This document shows, piece after piece, positions 10,136 through 21,040 of a DNA stretch of 64,000 nucleotides. The stretch is taken from the NCBI RefSeq assembly GCF_000755285.1, contig NZ_BBMK01000004.1, forward strand, positions 124,001 through 188,000, in the 5' to 3' direction. The notes below the pieces were generated by a model. That model did no database searches and was not told where the DNA came from. It saw only the letters and a program-made list of their open reading frames with translations. The translations under genes and the position numbers were made by a program. Numbering within the stretch: the stretch's first letter is position 1; each line of letters begins with the position of its first letter. Source of the stretch: Nonlabens ulvanivorans (GTDB lineage: Bacteria; Bacteroidota; Bacteroidia; Flavobacteriales; Flavobacteriaceae).

Positions 10136-10626
10136 TGAATTACTTAAATTTAGATAAAGATAAAACTGAAAAAACAGTTCAAGAATTAAATATACTACTA
10201 TCGGACTACCACCTTTATTATCAAAAGCTGAGAAATTTTCACTGGAATATTGTAGGTAAAAATTTCTTTGATTTACATATTAAATTTGAGGAGATGTATG
10301 ATGATGCAAAATTGAAAGTCGATGAAATTGCAGAGCGTATTTTAACATTACGCTATCAACCTACCTCTAACCTATCTGATTACTTAAAAAAATCTAATTT
10401 AAAAGAATCAAAATCAGAGCACACAGATGTTGAAATGGTAAATACTTTATTAGAAGATCATGGAACATTGATACAGCAAATGCGTAAAGTTGTAGAACGC
10501 GCAGATAAAGCTGGTGATGAAGGTACTATAGATTTAATAGGTGCATATATCAGAGAGTTAGAAAAAACGAGCTGGATGCTAGATGCATGGAGAATGAATA
10601 CAAGTGACAATCATCAGTCCGTATAA
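10135..10626 (+). CDS. dps: Dps ferritin-like DNA-protection protein
   Basis: Dps forms a 12-subunit shell that oxidises and stores iron at subunit interfaces and protects DNA under oxidative stress and starvation. The 163-residue protein shows the ferroxidase ligand region KLRNFHWNIVGKNFFDLHIKFEE with the conserved His and Asp/Glu residues, and the C-terminal helix ending LEKTSWMLDAW. Its start overlaps the stop of a 42-residue basic gene. A strong hairpin terminator follows at 10648-10686. Confidence 0.93.
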   Translation: MNYLNLDKDKTEKTVQELNILLSDYHLYYQKLRNFHWNIVGKNFFDLHIKFEEMYDDAKLKVDEIAERILTLRYQPTSNLSDYLKKSNLKESKSEHTDVEMVNTLLEDHGTLIQQMRKVVERADKAGDEGTIDLIGAYIRELEKTSWMLDAWRMNTSDNHQSV

Positions 10627-10647
10627 TTATTATTATAAACTAATATT

Positions 10648-10686
10648 GCGCCGTCTAAGTTACTTTTATACTTAGGCGGTGTTTTT
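10648..10686 (+). terminator. intrinsic terminator after dps
   Basis: A 12-bp stem with three G-U pairs (left arm 10648-10659, right arm 10671-10682) is followed by a T run. The ATG of the next co-directional gene is only 14 bases after the T run. Confidence 0.85.
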
Positions 10687-10699
10687 ATTTGACCACATT

Positions 10700-11569
10700 A
10701 TGAAAACAATTCATTTAATATTATTTACGATACTATTTCAAAGCGCTAGCTGTCAAGATTATGGTAAACTCAATTATTTAAAACATCTACCTGAAGACCT
10801 TGAAGAAATAAGTGGTATGGAATCAATAGAAGGTTCTGATTTATTATATGCAGTTAATGACTCTGGAAATGAACCTGTTCTTTATCTCTATGATCTGAAA
10901 GTAGGATATTATGAATTAACATCACCAGATTTAGAAAATCACGATTGGGAAGATTTAAGTACGTATTATGATGCCGATACTGGCAAGACCTATTTATACA
11001 TTGCTGATCTAGGAAATAATAATAATAAACGAAAAGATCTAGCTATATATGTTATAGAGATAACCAACATAGAAGCTAAAGACCAAGAATTAGATAACGT
11101 GCATAAGATTTCTCTTATGTACTCAAATCAAAAAGATTTTCCACCTAAAAAGAAAGAACGTATTTATGATTGTGAGGCATTTGTACGAGTAGATAATTAC
11201 TTCTACTTATTTAGCAAAAATAGAAGTAGCGATTTTAATGGTAAAACTCAAGTGTATCGATTGAAAGCAGATGGAAGTTCAAATGTTGCTCAATTACTTA
11301 CAGAAATTGAGATATGTAATGATTCAAAAGATTGTTTAATCACTAGTGCAGATGTGAATAGTCGTGGAGATATTGCCCTATTAACAAGTGACAAGGTCTT
11401 TATACTTAGTAATTATGATTCTGACTTTAAGAGCTTTGATATCAATAGACATGATTTAAATCATTATTCACAAAAGGAATCAATCTTGTATAAAACTGAT
11501 GACATAATTTGGATAAGTGATGAGCAGACTAAGAAAACCGGCGGAAATCTCTATGAACTTAAATTATAA
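10700..11569 (+). CDS. putative lipoprotein with SdiA-regulated-like beta-propeller
   Basis: I choose ATG 10700 (a GTG at 10679 in the same frame would fall inside the terminator and lengthen the signal). The signal ends in FQSASC, a lipobox, Cys at about residue 18. The mature part has EDLEEISGMES, YAVNDSGN, NHDWEDLSTYY and YIADLGNNNNKR, which resemble the esterase-like/SdiA-regulated beta-propeller families of Bacteroidota. Role unknown; it should sit in the envelope. It ends one base before a convergent 56-residue gene. Confidence 0.65.
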   Translation: MKTIHLILFTILFQSASCQDYGKLNYLKHLPEDLEEISGMESIEGSDLLYAVNDSGNEPVLYLYDLKVGYYELTSPDLENHDWEDLSTYYDADTGKTYLYIADLGNNNNKRKDLAIYVIEITNIEAKDQELDNVHKISLMYSNQKDFPPKKKERIYDCEAFVRVDNYFYLFSKNRSSDFNGKTQVYRLKADGSSNVAQLLTEIEICNDSKDCLITSADVNSRGDIALLTSDKVFILSNYDSDFKSFDINRHDLNHYSQKESILYKTDDIIWISDEQTKKTGGNLYELKL

Positions 11570-11570
11570 A

Positions 11571-11741
11571 TTAGCGTTTTCTGTTTTTCCAGAAAATGTA
11601 TGCACCGGCTAGCTCTACAGCAATCCCAAGTAAAATCATACCTGTAGCTCCAATAATCTCAGCTAAATAGAGAATTATACCTATAAAGACAATTGCACTA
11701 CCTAATGCAATAAGCATGACGCCGCTTTTCTTATCATTCAT
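11571..11741 (-). CDS. small membrane protein, 56 residues
   Basis: ATG at 11741 opens a 56-codon minus-strand frame starting MNDKKSGVMLIALGSAIVF and ending YIFWKNRKR. Two hydrophobic helices (about residues 8-26 and 31-50) with a basic C-terminus indicate a two-span inner-membrane protein. It lies between the convergent lipoprotein gene (1 base away) and the terminator of the phosphoesterase gene (its ATG is 15 bases from that hairpin). No family recognised. Confidence 0.65.
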   Translation of the reverse strand: MNDKKSGVMLIALGSAIVFIGIILYLAEIIGATGMILLGIAVELAGAYIFWKNRKR

Positions 11742-11746
11742 GCGTT

Positions 11747-11781
11747 AAAAATACAAAAGGCTCGCAATACTTGCGAGCCTT
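11747..11781 (-). terminator. intrinsic terminator of the phosphoesterase gene
   Basis: Perfect 11-bp stem aaggctcgcaa / ttgcgagcctt with loop tac (11757-11781); on the minus strand a T-rich tail (11757-11747) follows. It may act in both directions. Confidence 0.85.
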
Positions 11782-11805
11782 TACTATTTTAATAAATCTA
11801 AAACA

Positions 11806-14800
11806 TTAGAAACTAAAACCTACCTGGAAGCTAAATCTTAATCCATCATCTCCGTGAAAAAAGTTAAAGTTCGCACCTATCGCTTCGGCTGAATTCACCC
11901 AAAATCCACCACCAAAATCATTATGCCATTTATCACTAAACTCTCCATCAACCCAAACACGTCCTACATCTGCACCAGCAAATAGTCCCATCTGTAACGG
12001 TATTAATCCAGTTTTAAATTCGTTAAAGCTGTATCTTAAATCACCACTTGCTGCAAACGATCGCTGGCCAGAGAAACGCTGTGTACGATATCCTCTTAAA
12101 CCATTATTCTGTCCTAACTCAGCCAGTTGAAAAAATTGATAATCGTTACCAACATTAATTTGACCAAGAATAGTAGATTTTACAACCCATTTACGATCTC
12201 TTGAAATTGCATTGTAGAAACCTAACTTTGGTTTAAAGTATAATAAACTTTGTTCTATATCATCAGTAGCAATAGTACCACCTATTGTAGTTTCAAATAT
12301 CATTCCTCTAGTAGGATTTAGTTTGTTATCATAACTTTCATAATTGTAAGTTGCTTTTGTATCAACATACCATTTGCGTTCATAGAAATCAGGATTAGTG
12401 TCTGGATCAATTAAGTCTGTAATGAAACGCTCATTTCCTTCCTCTACTTCGATTCCCTGTAGATTTGATAATATGGTTAAGTTAGAACCATATTCACCGT
12501 TATACTTAATCCCTAGACCAACGGTAGCCTCACTAATACGAACTCTATTGTAGTCAAAGTCAAAGTCATCTTGTAGATTCTCAGAATCATTTCCTACCCC
12601 AAAAAAGTTCTCAGTAAAAGTAGGTCCTGCAAATCGCCCGTTTACAAGAAAGTTAACACCGTTAAATACTCCAGCAAACTCTCCGGTATAATTAACATCA
12701 TAACCATTTGTTGCAAAATAATAACCTGCTGTTATCTTATGTACTCTAGTATGTGGATTGCGATTAAAACCATTAACCGTATATACATTTTGAATCCCTA
12801 GTTTAAAACCATCATCTGGATTAAAACCTATTGCTGGTGTTAACGCATTACTAGTTAGTATGTTTTTACGTGGATTATACAAATTGGTATCATAATTATC
12901 AGATAGCCTTACACGAGCACCATTCTTAGATTTAAAAGTGTTGTCCTTAGACTTATGGTCATAAATGGATATCGCCTTTCCTTCTTCAATGTCATAAATA
13001 TCATTATTTTGTCCACCGATAACACGTACTTTTATTTTATTTTTTCCAGTTCCCATTGCTCTGATGATATCATCATCATCTAATGCATAGATCCAGATCT
13101 CATTTGTATCCTTATGATCAAAAACTCTTTGTGCTACAATATCTGCCTTCTCACCATCTTTATTACGGTAGATAGAAACCTCTGTTTTTCCATCTTCTAT
13201 ACGATTGATTTCTATGATATCATCCTTATCGGTTCCAGTCATGATAGCTAGACTAGCTAGATAATCATAATAATCATTTACTGTTTTTAAAAGATTATCA
13301 CGACGCTTCTTCATGTTGTCAACAATCACTTGGGTTGATTCATGTGGATATATTTCTTCAGGTAAATTTTTAAAAGCATTTTCTATTTGCTCATCTGTTA
13401 AATTATCCTGAATATATTTTGCCTGAGATTCCCATACAAGACGATCACTATTTTGAGCAAGTGCTCTATCTAAGTAATTTGCGGCAGTATTAAACCACTT
13501 TACATCAGTAAGTTGCTCATCATATGTAGCAAACTGATTAGTAATTCCTATCATAGTGCGCAATGTGGCAAATAAGGCGCCATCAAAATTTGAATAAACC
13601 TGATCTCTATCCCTAGGTATTGCACGGAAAAGGTGTGTACCATCATCTAGTTCAAATTCAGACCAGCGCCATTGATCTTGGTGTCTATCCCAATCACCTA
13701 TAAGCATATCAAAAATTCTTGCTTTAATATAATGAGGCTCGTCGATTTTATACTTTTCATCTTTACGTAGGCGTTCAAAAACGTCTGCAGTACTTTCAAT
13801 ATCATCTGGCTTACCAAAGCTTAGTAATTCCTTATGATTCTCTTCAGGGCGTTCTACTAATAGATATAATTCATCACCATAGTCATTATTATATTTACCT
13901 AGGGCTTGTTGTTTAGGCAAGTAAAATATCTCAGGATTAGTATGATATACACCTACAGCATCTGCAAGATCTGGAATTGTTAATGCTGCATAAGGATGTG
14001 CTGCTGTATAAAAATCAAATAATAGGTCTTCAGTAGTAGTATTTTCAAATCCTTCAACAACCTGATTCTCTTTGAAAACCGTAGTTTGTAAAAACTGTAC
14101 CGCACTTTTCTTTAAGGCTCTGATATTATACTCCTTACCATCTTTATCCTTCAATCTTAACGCTCTAGTCTGGTGACCACCACCAGCTCTTACTACTTCT
14201 AGTCCACCATATAGTGTATCCAACAATGCGACTTTAGCATTAACTTCAATACCGTATAAATCTCGATATTTATTACCCCCCCATACAGATTCATAAAAAC
14301 CAGACACGTCCGTGCGCTCTTTTTCATAGATACTCGCTTTCGCGAAAGCGGGATAACTACTAGGTAATTGCTCCATATCAAATTCTTTAGGCTTCTTAAT
14401 AGCCTCAACCGTGTAAATCAACTCAACTTTACCGTTGCGCAAGGTGTAATATCTTACCCATCCACTACCATCTTTAAGAATATCAAATCTTGCAAAACCC
14501 CTACCGCCATAAGCAAAAAGACCATCATTACTTAAGGTGGCATAGCTTTGTTTAGATCCACTACCAGAAACTATCTGACGTATTCCTTCATTCTCAATAT
14601 ATTGTAAAGTGTGCTCGTGTCCACTTGCAAAAATAATACGTGCTGCTTGTGATGATCTTGCAAGAGTAGTGACACGATTAACCATTTCCTGATAGCGCTC
14701 ATTTTGTTTATCTTGAGAACTAATACCACCACTAGTACGCACTTGATTTACTAAAGATGCAATTAACGGAAGTGGTATATCTCTCTGAGTAGGAAATAAG

Positions 14801-15524
14801 TGCTTTGTTGCAGCATATTGACCACCATGCACACCATTTGTAAATAATGGATGGTGCATCGCTACTAGAATAACTTTATCCTGATTTTTTTTAAACTCAC
14901 CTTCAATTTCTAGAAATAATTGTTCTCTAGTCTTAATTTGGTCACAATCATCATTAATTGTTGGGTGCTTATCCCATTGAGCTAGATACCACTGACTGTC
15001 CAAAATGATAAGCTGTATTTCATCAGAAATTTCTATACTTTCTAACGGACATCCTACTTTAGGCTCCCAAATATTTTTATCATTAAGTGCTTTTTCAATA
15101 TAATCTTTCTCCCTTTCCACATTTTTTAAACCTTGATCATACCAGTCATGATTACCAGGTATAAAAATAGTCTTACCATCAAAGGCCTGTGCAACCGCTA
15201 TTTGAGCATTTAAATGATTCTCTGCCAGTGGTCTGAAAGAGTCATCTTTATCTGGCATACCAACTGGATATATATTATCTCCTAAAAATATTAAGTGCGC
15301 CTTTTTAGTGTCTTGATTTTCAATATGCTGCTCTAGCGCAAGTAAACCTTCACTTTTACCATTCATGGGCGATTTCCCTGCGTCACCTATCAGGTAAAAT
15401 GACTTTATAATCTCTGCATTATCGGGAAATGCATTCTGTGTTTCTTCTCTATATTGTTCCTTATAAGAGGCACATCCTACTAGAATGAAAACAGCAACAA
15501 AAAAAGAGTAGTATTTTTAATCAT
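11806..15524 (-). CDS. lipoprotein metallophosphoesterase fused to Omp85-type barrel (frameshifted start)
   Basis: A protein of about 1239 residues. The N-terminus is a lipoprotein signal (VGCAS lipobox); it is out of frame with the main reading frame because a T run near 15506-15512 lacks one base, and repair joins it to LIGDAGKSPMNGK. The first third is a calcineurin-like phosphoesterase: GDNIYP, GNHDWYD, MHHPLFTNGVHGG and SGHEHT hold the usual metal ligands. The last third is a beta barrel of the surface-antigen/Omp85 type, ending in the aromatic FQVGFSF. Thus a phosphoesterase appears tethered to its own outer-membrane barrel. The middle (SVWGGNKYRDLYG onwards) contains a G7 run that adds one Gly. 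Substrate unknown. Confidence 0.82.
14335..14350. repeat. 16-bp palindrome CGCTTTCGCGAAAGCG
   Basis: Perfect copy inside the phosphoesterase-barrel gene, encoding PAFAKA on the minus strand. Confidence 0.9.
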
Positions 15525-15567
15525 AAATTAAGAGGTTTTTATTTCATTTTGAGGTATCATTGAGACT

Positions 15568-16785
15568 ATGACAGATAACATTTTTCAAAAAGCAGACGAT
15601 TTTGTTCTTGAGTTGTTTAAAACACAACTTGATGAAACTTATGTATATCATAACTACATGCATACCGCAAGAGTTGTTAAAAGTACTAAAGAGATAATTG
15701 AAAACACCGAAATCGATGTTAAAGAAGAACAAGCGTTAATAATTGCGGCATGGTTGCACGATACTGGCTATATAGATGGTGCAGATGGTCATGAAGAACG
15801 CAGTGCAACTATCGCTGAGGATTTTTTAAATGACAATGGTGCAGATCAATACATGATTAAACTGGTCAAAAAGTTAATTCTTGCCACAAAGTTTAATGGA
15901 ACACCACAAACTGCTCTTGAAGAAATATTAAGAGATGCAGACGCCTCACACTTTGCAAAAGATTATTATGATGAAACCAGCGAGTTACTTAAAAAAGAAC
16001 TAGAACTGCGTGGAATCGCTACGTATACTAATAAAGAATGGCGACAAGAAAACATAAGAGTCTTCACTGAAAAACATCGTTATTACTCTGACTATGCTAT
16101 TAAAAACTGGAATAAGGACAAGAATGAGAACCTTATGAAGTTATTGAAGAAGAAGAAAAAGAATAAGCAAAAACTTAAGAAAGAGAAACTTAAGGTCGAT
16201 CTTAAAAATCAAAGCCCTGAACGCGCGATACAAACTCTATTTAGAACAGCACTACGTAATCATATTAAATTGAGTGATATAGCAGATACTAAAGCGAACA
16301 TTCTTTTGTCTGTAAATGCGATTATTATCTCATTGGCACTGGCTAATTTGATACCCAAATTAGAACAAGTAAGCAATAGACATTTGCTGTGGCCTACCCT
16401 AATCTTAGTTTTATTTTCAGTTGCAAGTATTGTACTGTCCATTATGTCTACTAGACCTAATATAACAACTGGCGAGTTTACAGACGATGAAGTAAGAGAA
16501 CGTAAGGTAAACCTATTATTCTTTGGTAATTTTCATAAAATGCCGCTTGATAAATACAAAGACTCAGTGATGGATCTTCTTGAAGAAAAAGAAGAAGTTT
16601 ACGAATCTCTTATCAAGGATTTATATTATCTAGGTGTCGTACTTGCTAGAAAGTACAAACTGTTAAGACTTACTTATACTATTTTTATGATAGGTATTAT
16701 AGGATCTGTACTTGCGTTTGTAATCGCTTTTGCCCTACTCGATCTAGACTCTATTGTTGATGTAATTCCTGCAACAAATCCTTAA
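15568..16785 (+). CDS. HD phosphohydrolase fused to Pycsar-type membrane effector domain (PycTM/DUF5706-like)
   Basis: A 405-residue two-domain protein. Residues 1-190 form an HD domain: H28/H32, the H64-D65 pair in AAWLHDTGY, HEE at 75-77 and D123/D125 supply a complete metal site, so phosphohydrolase activity on a nucleotide is plausible. A lysine-rich linker (about 189-212) leads to a membrane domain with helices near 238-262, 273-293 and 361-382; SDIADTKANILLSVNAIII is the recognisable core of the Pycsar effector family. In Pycsar, such domains respond to cyclic UMP/CMP and permeabilise the membrane. No cyclase gene is visible here. The 3' end overlaps a convergent GAF gene by 35 bases. 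Whether this works in immunity or in housekeeping signalling is unknown. Confidence 0.8.
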   Translation: MTDNIFQKADDFVLELFKTQLDETYVYHNYMHTARVVKSTKEIIENTEIDVKEEQALIIAAWLHDTGYIDGADGHEERSATIAEDFLNDNGADQYMIKLVKKLILATKFNGTPQTALEEILRDADASHFAKDYYDETSELLKKELELRGIATYTNKEWRQENIRVFTEKHRYYSDYAIKNWNKDKNENLMKLLKKKKKNKQKLKKEKLKVDLKNQSPERAIQTLFRTALRNHIKLSDIADTKANILLSVNAIIISLALANLIPKLEQVSNRHLLWPTLILVLFSVASIVLSIMSTRPNITTGEFTDDEVRERKVNLLFFGNFHKMPLDKYKDSVMDLLEEKEEVYESLIKDLYYLGVVLARKYKLLRLTYTIFMIGIIGSVLAFVIAFALLDLDSIVDVIPATNP

Positions 16786-19122
16786 ACGTTAGCCGTTTTT
16801 TATCTTCAGATTTTTTATTGTAAAGTACACCGACGCGTATGGCTTTAAGTCCTACCACACCTTGAACGTCTTCTAATTCCAAAAGTTCTATTTCATCATT
16901 CAAGTATTTTTGATCTTGAAGGAAAGAAATATATCTTAAGTACTCAAGTTCACTCTCGTGATTAGTATAGATGATAGAAATTTTACCTTTTTGAGTAATA
17001 CGCTCTTCAGTACCTCTAATATTTGCCTTGTCAATCCTTTTCTTTACTACCTCATACCTTGCATTATACGCTCCATCAACATCAAATCGCTTTTCATCAA
17101 TGCGGTATCTAATACTCAATGTATTACCGAACACTAAGATCATGGAAGCGGCCTCTATTTGAACAGGTAAACTCTCTTGATATTGATAAAATTTATTTTC
17201 CATCTGGATCATGGTTTGTAGTTGCCATAATCTTAAATTATATAGATATACTGGATTATATGACTGTCCGCGTACAATACTAGAACCCACATAAATGTTG
17301 TGCTCTACACCATCAGTTTTATAACGTTCAAAAAAGTGAGGATAAATCTCTTGAGCTTCTTTCTGTTTGCGATCTAGAAAACGAGCTAATCGTTCATTAA
17401 CGACTTGTACAGTTGTATCGTAATTATCTCTATTGGTGAAAATAACACCCGATTCTGTATTTAAAGCGGCCTCATAGTCCGTCACAAGCTGCTTTAGCTT
17501 TTTAGACAAATCCTTAACATGATCCATGAAAGGATTAACTTCTCCTTCTAAAATACTGATTATTTCACGTTCCGTATTCGCATTTATACTATTGAACTCA
17601 AGTTCTTCTTGAAACTTATTTATTCTATGAATAATTTGATCATATATAGGTAATGGTTCATTCGCTTTCGCGAAAGCGAATATCTCACTAACTAATTCAA
17701 GTTGAGATATCAAATCAGTCTTAATTGCCTCATTGCGCGCATCACTACTACCTACTATATCAATTTGCCCATATAATGGACTGACATCTTCAAAAACTAA
17801 ATCCTTAAAGCTATCATCTGACGACTCTGCTCTGGCTCTTATAAGTCTGCGAGCTTCTTGTTCAAATTTCCATTGCACACTAGGATGAATTGAAGTACAT
17901 TCAGTCTGTATAAGCGCTTTAATAGTTGTTTCATATTCTTGCTCTGATCGAATCAATGCCATTTTAAGATAGTCAGAGATACCATCTAGTTTCTGTGCAT
18001 TAAAAGCATTTAAGACATATGGAGTAAAACTAGCTAACTCTAGAATACCCAACAACCTACCTTCATGGGATATAGGATAAAATATAGCGCTGTTAAAACC
18101 TGCATTGATAAGATTATCTGGTAAAAATGTATTTTCTACAGTTTTACGGTATTTCTTAACGTCTGTGATGATAAGAGCTGTAAAATCCTTTAAAAGATGG
18201 GCATAAGAGTCTGCGCATAACGCATTATTGCAATTTTTTTCATGACTAGATCCTAGTAAAAAACTACTAGAATCGCTGTAAACCATAGTTTCAAATAGCA
18301 TATCTACATTATTGTAGATTGTAAAACCTACATGCAAATCTTCCATATTGAACATTTGCCTGAAAATCTTTTCTATTTTTTCACTTTCATGATTTGAACT
18401 TCCTCCTAAGTTGCTCAGTAATATTGTTTTTAAATCAGATATGGCATTATCCATAGTCACATCTGTAAGACTTATGATCCCAAAGCCTTTAAAAGTGTAG
18501 CTATTCTTAGGGAATTTGGACTTCCACAACTCTTTATCATCAGGATTGCGCAGTAATTCCTTAATGTTATCATCTGATAGTCTGTACTTTTCATCTTTAA
18601 GAGCTACCTCTACAAAATCAGCATTATAAGTAATACGGTAAGATTTCATATTACCGTTGCTATCTGGTATCTGACAGTGTAATGGTTTACTTAAATCTAT
18701 GTGTGCGTTATAGATATCTTTAAGAATGACACCACTAGCCATAGTAAAGTAATCAAAATCAGTATTTGAAAGTAATGAAAACTGTTCCTCATCGGTATGA
18801 GATAATAGATTATCAAACGTTGCGTTTTATTAAATAGGAAATCAGAAAACGGTACTGTTGCTGCTTTTATCTCGTTAAGTGTTAAAGCTCTAGGAAATAA
18901 ATCGGAGAGTAAAGTACTGATGACCTCTTTCTCTTGTTCAATTTCTTCGATCCTCAAACCTTCTTCTAATCGCGGATGTTGACTTACATAATCCAGCGTA
19001 GCATTAAGAAATGCAATTGCTATAGGATTAGTCTCAGTCTTAAGACGTTCCCTATAATGCGCTATTACCTTGTGAAAACTTAAGGTAACTTCCATCATAA
19101 AATCTTCAGGTAACATATTCAT
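16751..19122 (-). CDS. large GAF domain protein (frameshifted)
   Basis: About 790 residues after repair. The N-terminal part (19122 to about 18830, MNMLPEDFMMEVTLS...FLFNKTQR) and the main frame join if one T is restored in the run near 18826, giving FDNLLSHTDEEQF. The central region has a GAF fold signature: GFNSAIFYPISHEGRLLGILELAS followed by LDGISDYLKMALI in my reading. No kinase, cyclase or DNA-binding motif is evident, so it looks like a stand-alone sensor. It is convergent with the HD-PycTM gene and overlaps it by 35 bases. A perfect palindrome copy is at 17663-17678 (FAFAKA). Confidence 0.7.
17663..17678. repeat. 16-bp palindrome CGCTTTCGCGAAAGCG
   Basis: Perfect copy inside the GAF gene, encoding AFAKA; flanked by TT/AA so the symmetry extends to 20 bp. 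Confidence 0.9.
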
Positions 19123-19233
19123 AAATACAAAGGTAAAACTATTGCGTCTAGGATAGCTATAGGTCCTATAGTTTTAGAAAGTTTTAACCTGTTCTATAGC
19201 TGTAAAACCATTATTTTTGAAAAAATAATTAAC

Positions 19234-20358
19234 ATGAGATTTCTACTTCCTATTATCGCACTTTTATTAATAGTTTCTTGTAAAACAGAACCTAAAAATG
19301 ATAATACTCATTTTATAGAAGGTGCTGCACCTGGTGTTTATAATGGTATGAGAGTATATCTTAATAAACTTAATACCACTAATAATCCTATGATTATAGA
19401 TACAGCCGTGGTAATGAATGAGAAGTTCTATTTTGACAAAGGTGATAAAACTGATTTTGCCGAGGTGCGTTTCTTATCGATGGACACCGGTAATGACCGT
19501 ATGATATTTATTGAAGGTGATGAAGCGTTGAGTATAACTCTTAATCAAGATTCTTTATGGGCTAGCTCAGTCACAGGAAGTGAAGAGAATAGAATACTTT
19601 ATGAATTTAGAGCAGATCAGGCAGCTTATCAGAAGAGAACAAATGAGTTTAAAACTGCTCGTGGTGATGCCTATCGATCAGGCGATCAACAAAAAGGAGA
19701 TGATATTACAAAAACGTGGATGAATGCAGAAGAAGCATATAAAAGTGAGGTGTTTAATATCGTAAATTCTAATCCTGATAAGTTAGTGAGTAGTATGATA
19801 ATAGGTGATCTGGTAAATTCTAAATTAATTGATACGGATAAAGCTTTAAAATTATTCAACGTATTAGAAGGTGATGTTAAAGAATCTTCTATTACAAAGA
19901 GTTTAGAAAGTTACTTAACTAAGTTTACCACTACCGCTATAGGTGCTAAAGCTCCTATTTTTGAAGGGAAAACACCTGATGGTGATGTTTTAAAATTAGA
20001 AGATGTTATGGGAAAAGTAACACTCATTGATTTCTGGGCATCATGGTGTGGTCCATGTAGACGTGAAAACCCCCCCAATGTTGTTAAGGCTTATAAAGAA
20101 TATCACGACAAAGGTTTCAATATTATAAGCGTCTCTCTAGACCGTCAAAATGCAGATGCTGCTTGGAAAGCAGCTATTGAAAAAGATGAAATGGATTGGT
20201 ACCATATTTCTAGATTAATGTACTGGCAAGACCCTATCGCAAAATTATATAATGTAACGAGTATACCAGCAACATTTTTACTAGATGAGAATGGAGTTAT
20301 CATTGCGAAAGACCTACGTGGTCAGGCATTGCATAATAAACTATCAGAACTGCTATAG
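19234..20358 (+). CDS. TlpA-like thiol:disulfide lipoprotein with DUF4369 domain
   Basis: A 374-residue envelope thioredoxin. The signal ends in LLIVSC (Cys near residue 16). Residues about 25-130 form a DUF4369 domain typical of Bacteroidota TlpA proteins; the C-terminal AhpC/TSA-thioredoxin fold has DFWASWCGPCRREN with the CGPC redox pair and the cis-Pro region SIPATFLL. It presumably reduces or isomerises disulfides in the periplasm. The family motif ENPNVV here reads ENPPNVV owing to a C7 run (20070-20076). Its end overlaps a convergent rhomboid gene by 37 bases. Confidence 0.88.
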   Translation: MRFLLPIIALLLIVSCKTEPKNDNTHFIEGAAPGVYNGMRVYLNKLNTTNNPMIIDTAVVMNEKFYFDKGDKTDFAEVRFLSMDTGNDRMIFIEGDEALSITLNQDSLWASSVTGSEENRILYEFRADQAAYQKRTNEFKTARGDAYRSGDQQKGDDITKTWMNAEEAYKSEVFNIVNSNPDKLVSSMIIGDLVNSKLIDTDKALKLFNVLEGDVKESSITKSLESYLTKFTTTAIGAKAPIFEGKTPDGDVLKLEDVMGKVTLIDFWASWCGPCRRENPPNVVKAYKEYHDKGFNIISVSLDRQNADAAWKAAIEKDEMDWYHISRLMYWQDPIAKLYNVTSIPATFLLDENGVIIAKDLRGQALHNKLSELL

Positions 20359-20990
20359 TTTATCCATTTTTTGAGTACCAATAAGGCTACAATAGGCAAT
20401 AACATCAAAACTACTGTAAGTGTTTGTTCGAAAATGATATGGTAATCATATAGAATAGTCACTACATAACCAGCTACTGCTCCACCAAAATGAGCATCAT
20501 GGCCTATGTTATCAGATTTGTTTTTCATTCCATAAATAGAATAAGCTAAATATCCTATTGCAAAAACAAAACCTGGTATTATCCCATATATGTATATTCC
20601 AGGTTCTAATAATATTGCCGAGTAAATAATTCCCATAACTGCACCACTCGCACCTATTGCACTGTAATGGTATTCATCTTTATGAAATATATAGCTAAGA
20701 GCACCACCACCCAATAAACTAGCAAAATACACAACTAGAAAACCTATATCTCCTAAATCTACAACCACATAATGAGCAAAGAAATATAAGGTCAACATGT
20801 TAAATATTAAGTGCTGAAGATCTGCATGCAAAAATCCACTAGTTAAAAACCTTAATTGCTCACCACGTTGAATTCCTGCTATATTGAATTTGTATTTATC
20901 AAAGAAAAAGCGGTCTTGAAACCCTTTAAAACTTACTAATGCACACGCTACTATAATCACTATAGTTACTATATCTAATCCTTGATTCAT
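20322..20990 (-). CDS. rhomboid family intramembrane serine protease
   Basis: A 222-residue protein with about six membrane helices. AIGASGAVMGIIY carries the catalytic Ser in GASG, and HDAHFGGAVAGYV carries the catalytic His; LHADLQHLIFNML is the conserved L1 loop/helix-2 region. Rhomboids cleave transmembrane substrates. The last 12 codons lie opposite the end of the TlpA gene, so the tail may be free of constraint. Confidence 0.9.
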   Translation of the reverse strand: MNQGLDIVTIVIIVACALVSFKGFQDRFFFDKYKFNIAGIQRGEQLRFLTSGFLHADLQHLIFNMLTLYFFAHYVVVDLGDIGFLVVYFASLLGGGALSYIFHKDEYHYSAIGASGAVMGIIYSAILLEPGIYIYGIIPGFVFAIGYLAYSIYGMKNKSDNIGHDAHFGGAVAGYVVTILYDYHIIFEQTLTVVLMLLPIVALLVLKKWINYSSSDSLLCNA

Positions 20991-21040
20991 ATCATTCTTT
21001 TACTTCGGAACAAGATAGTATATTTGTCCAAATTCTTTTT

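Noticed and set aside
15544..15732. Minus-strand frame upstream of the phosphoesterase gene
   Set aside because: Overlaps the well-supported HD-PycTM start on the other strand and shows no family pattern.
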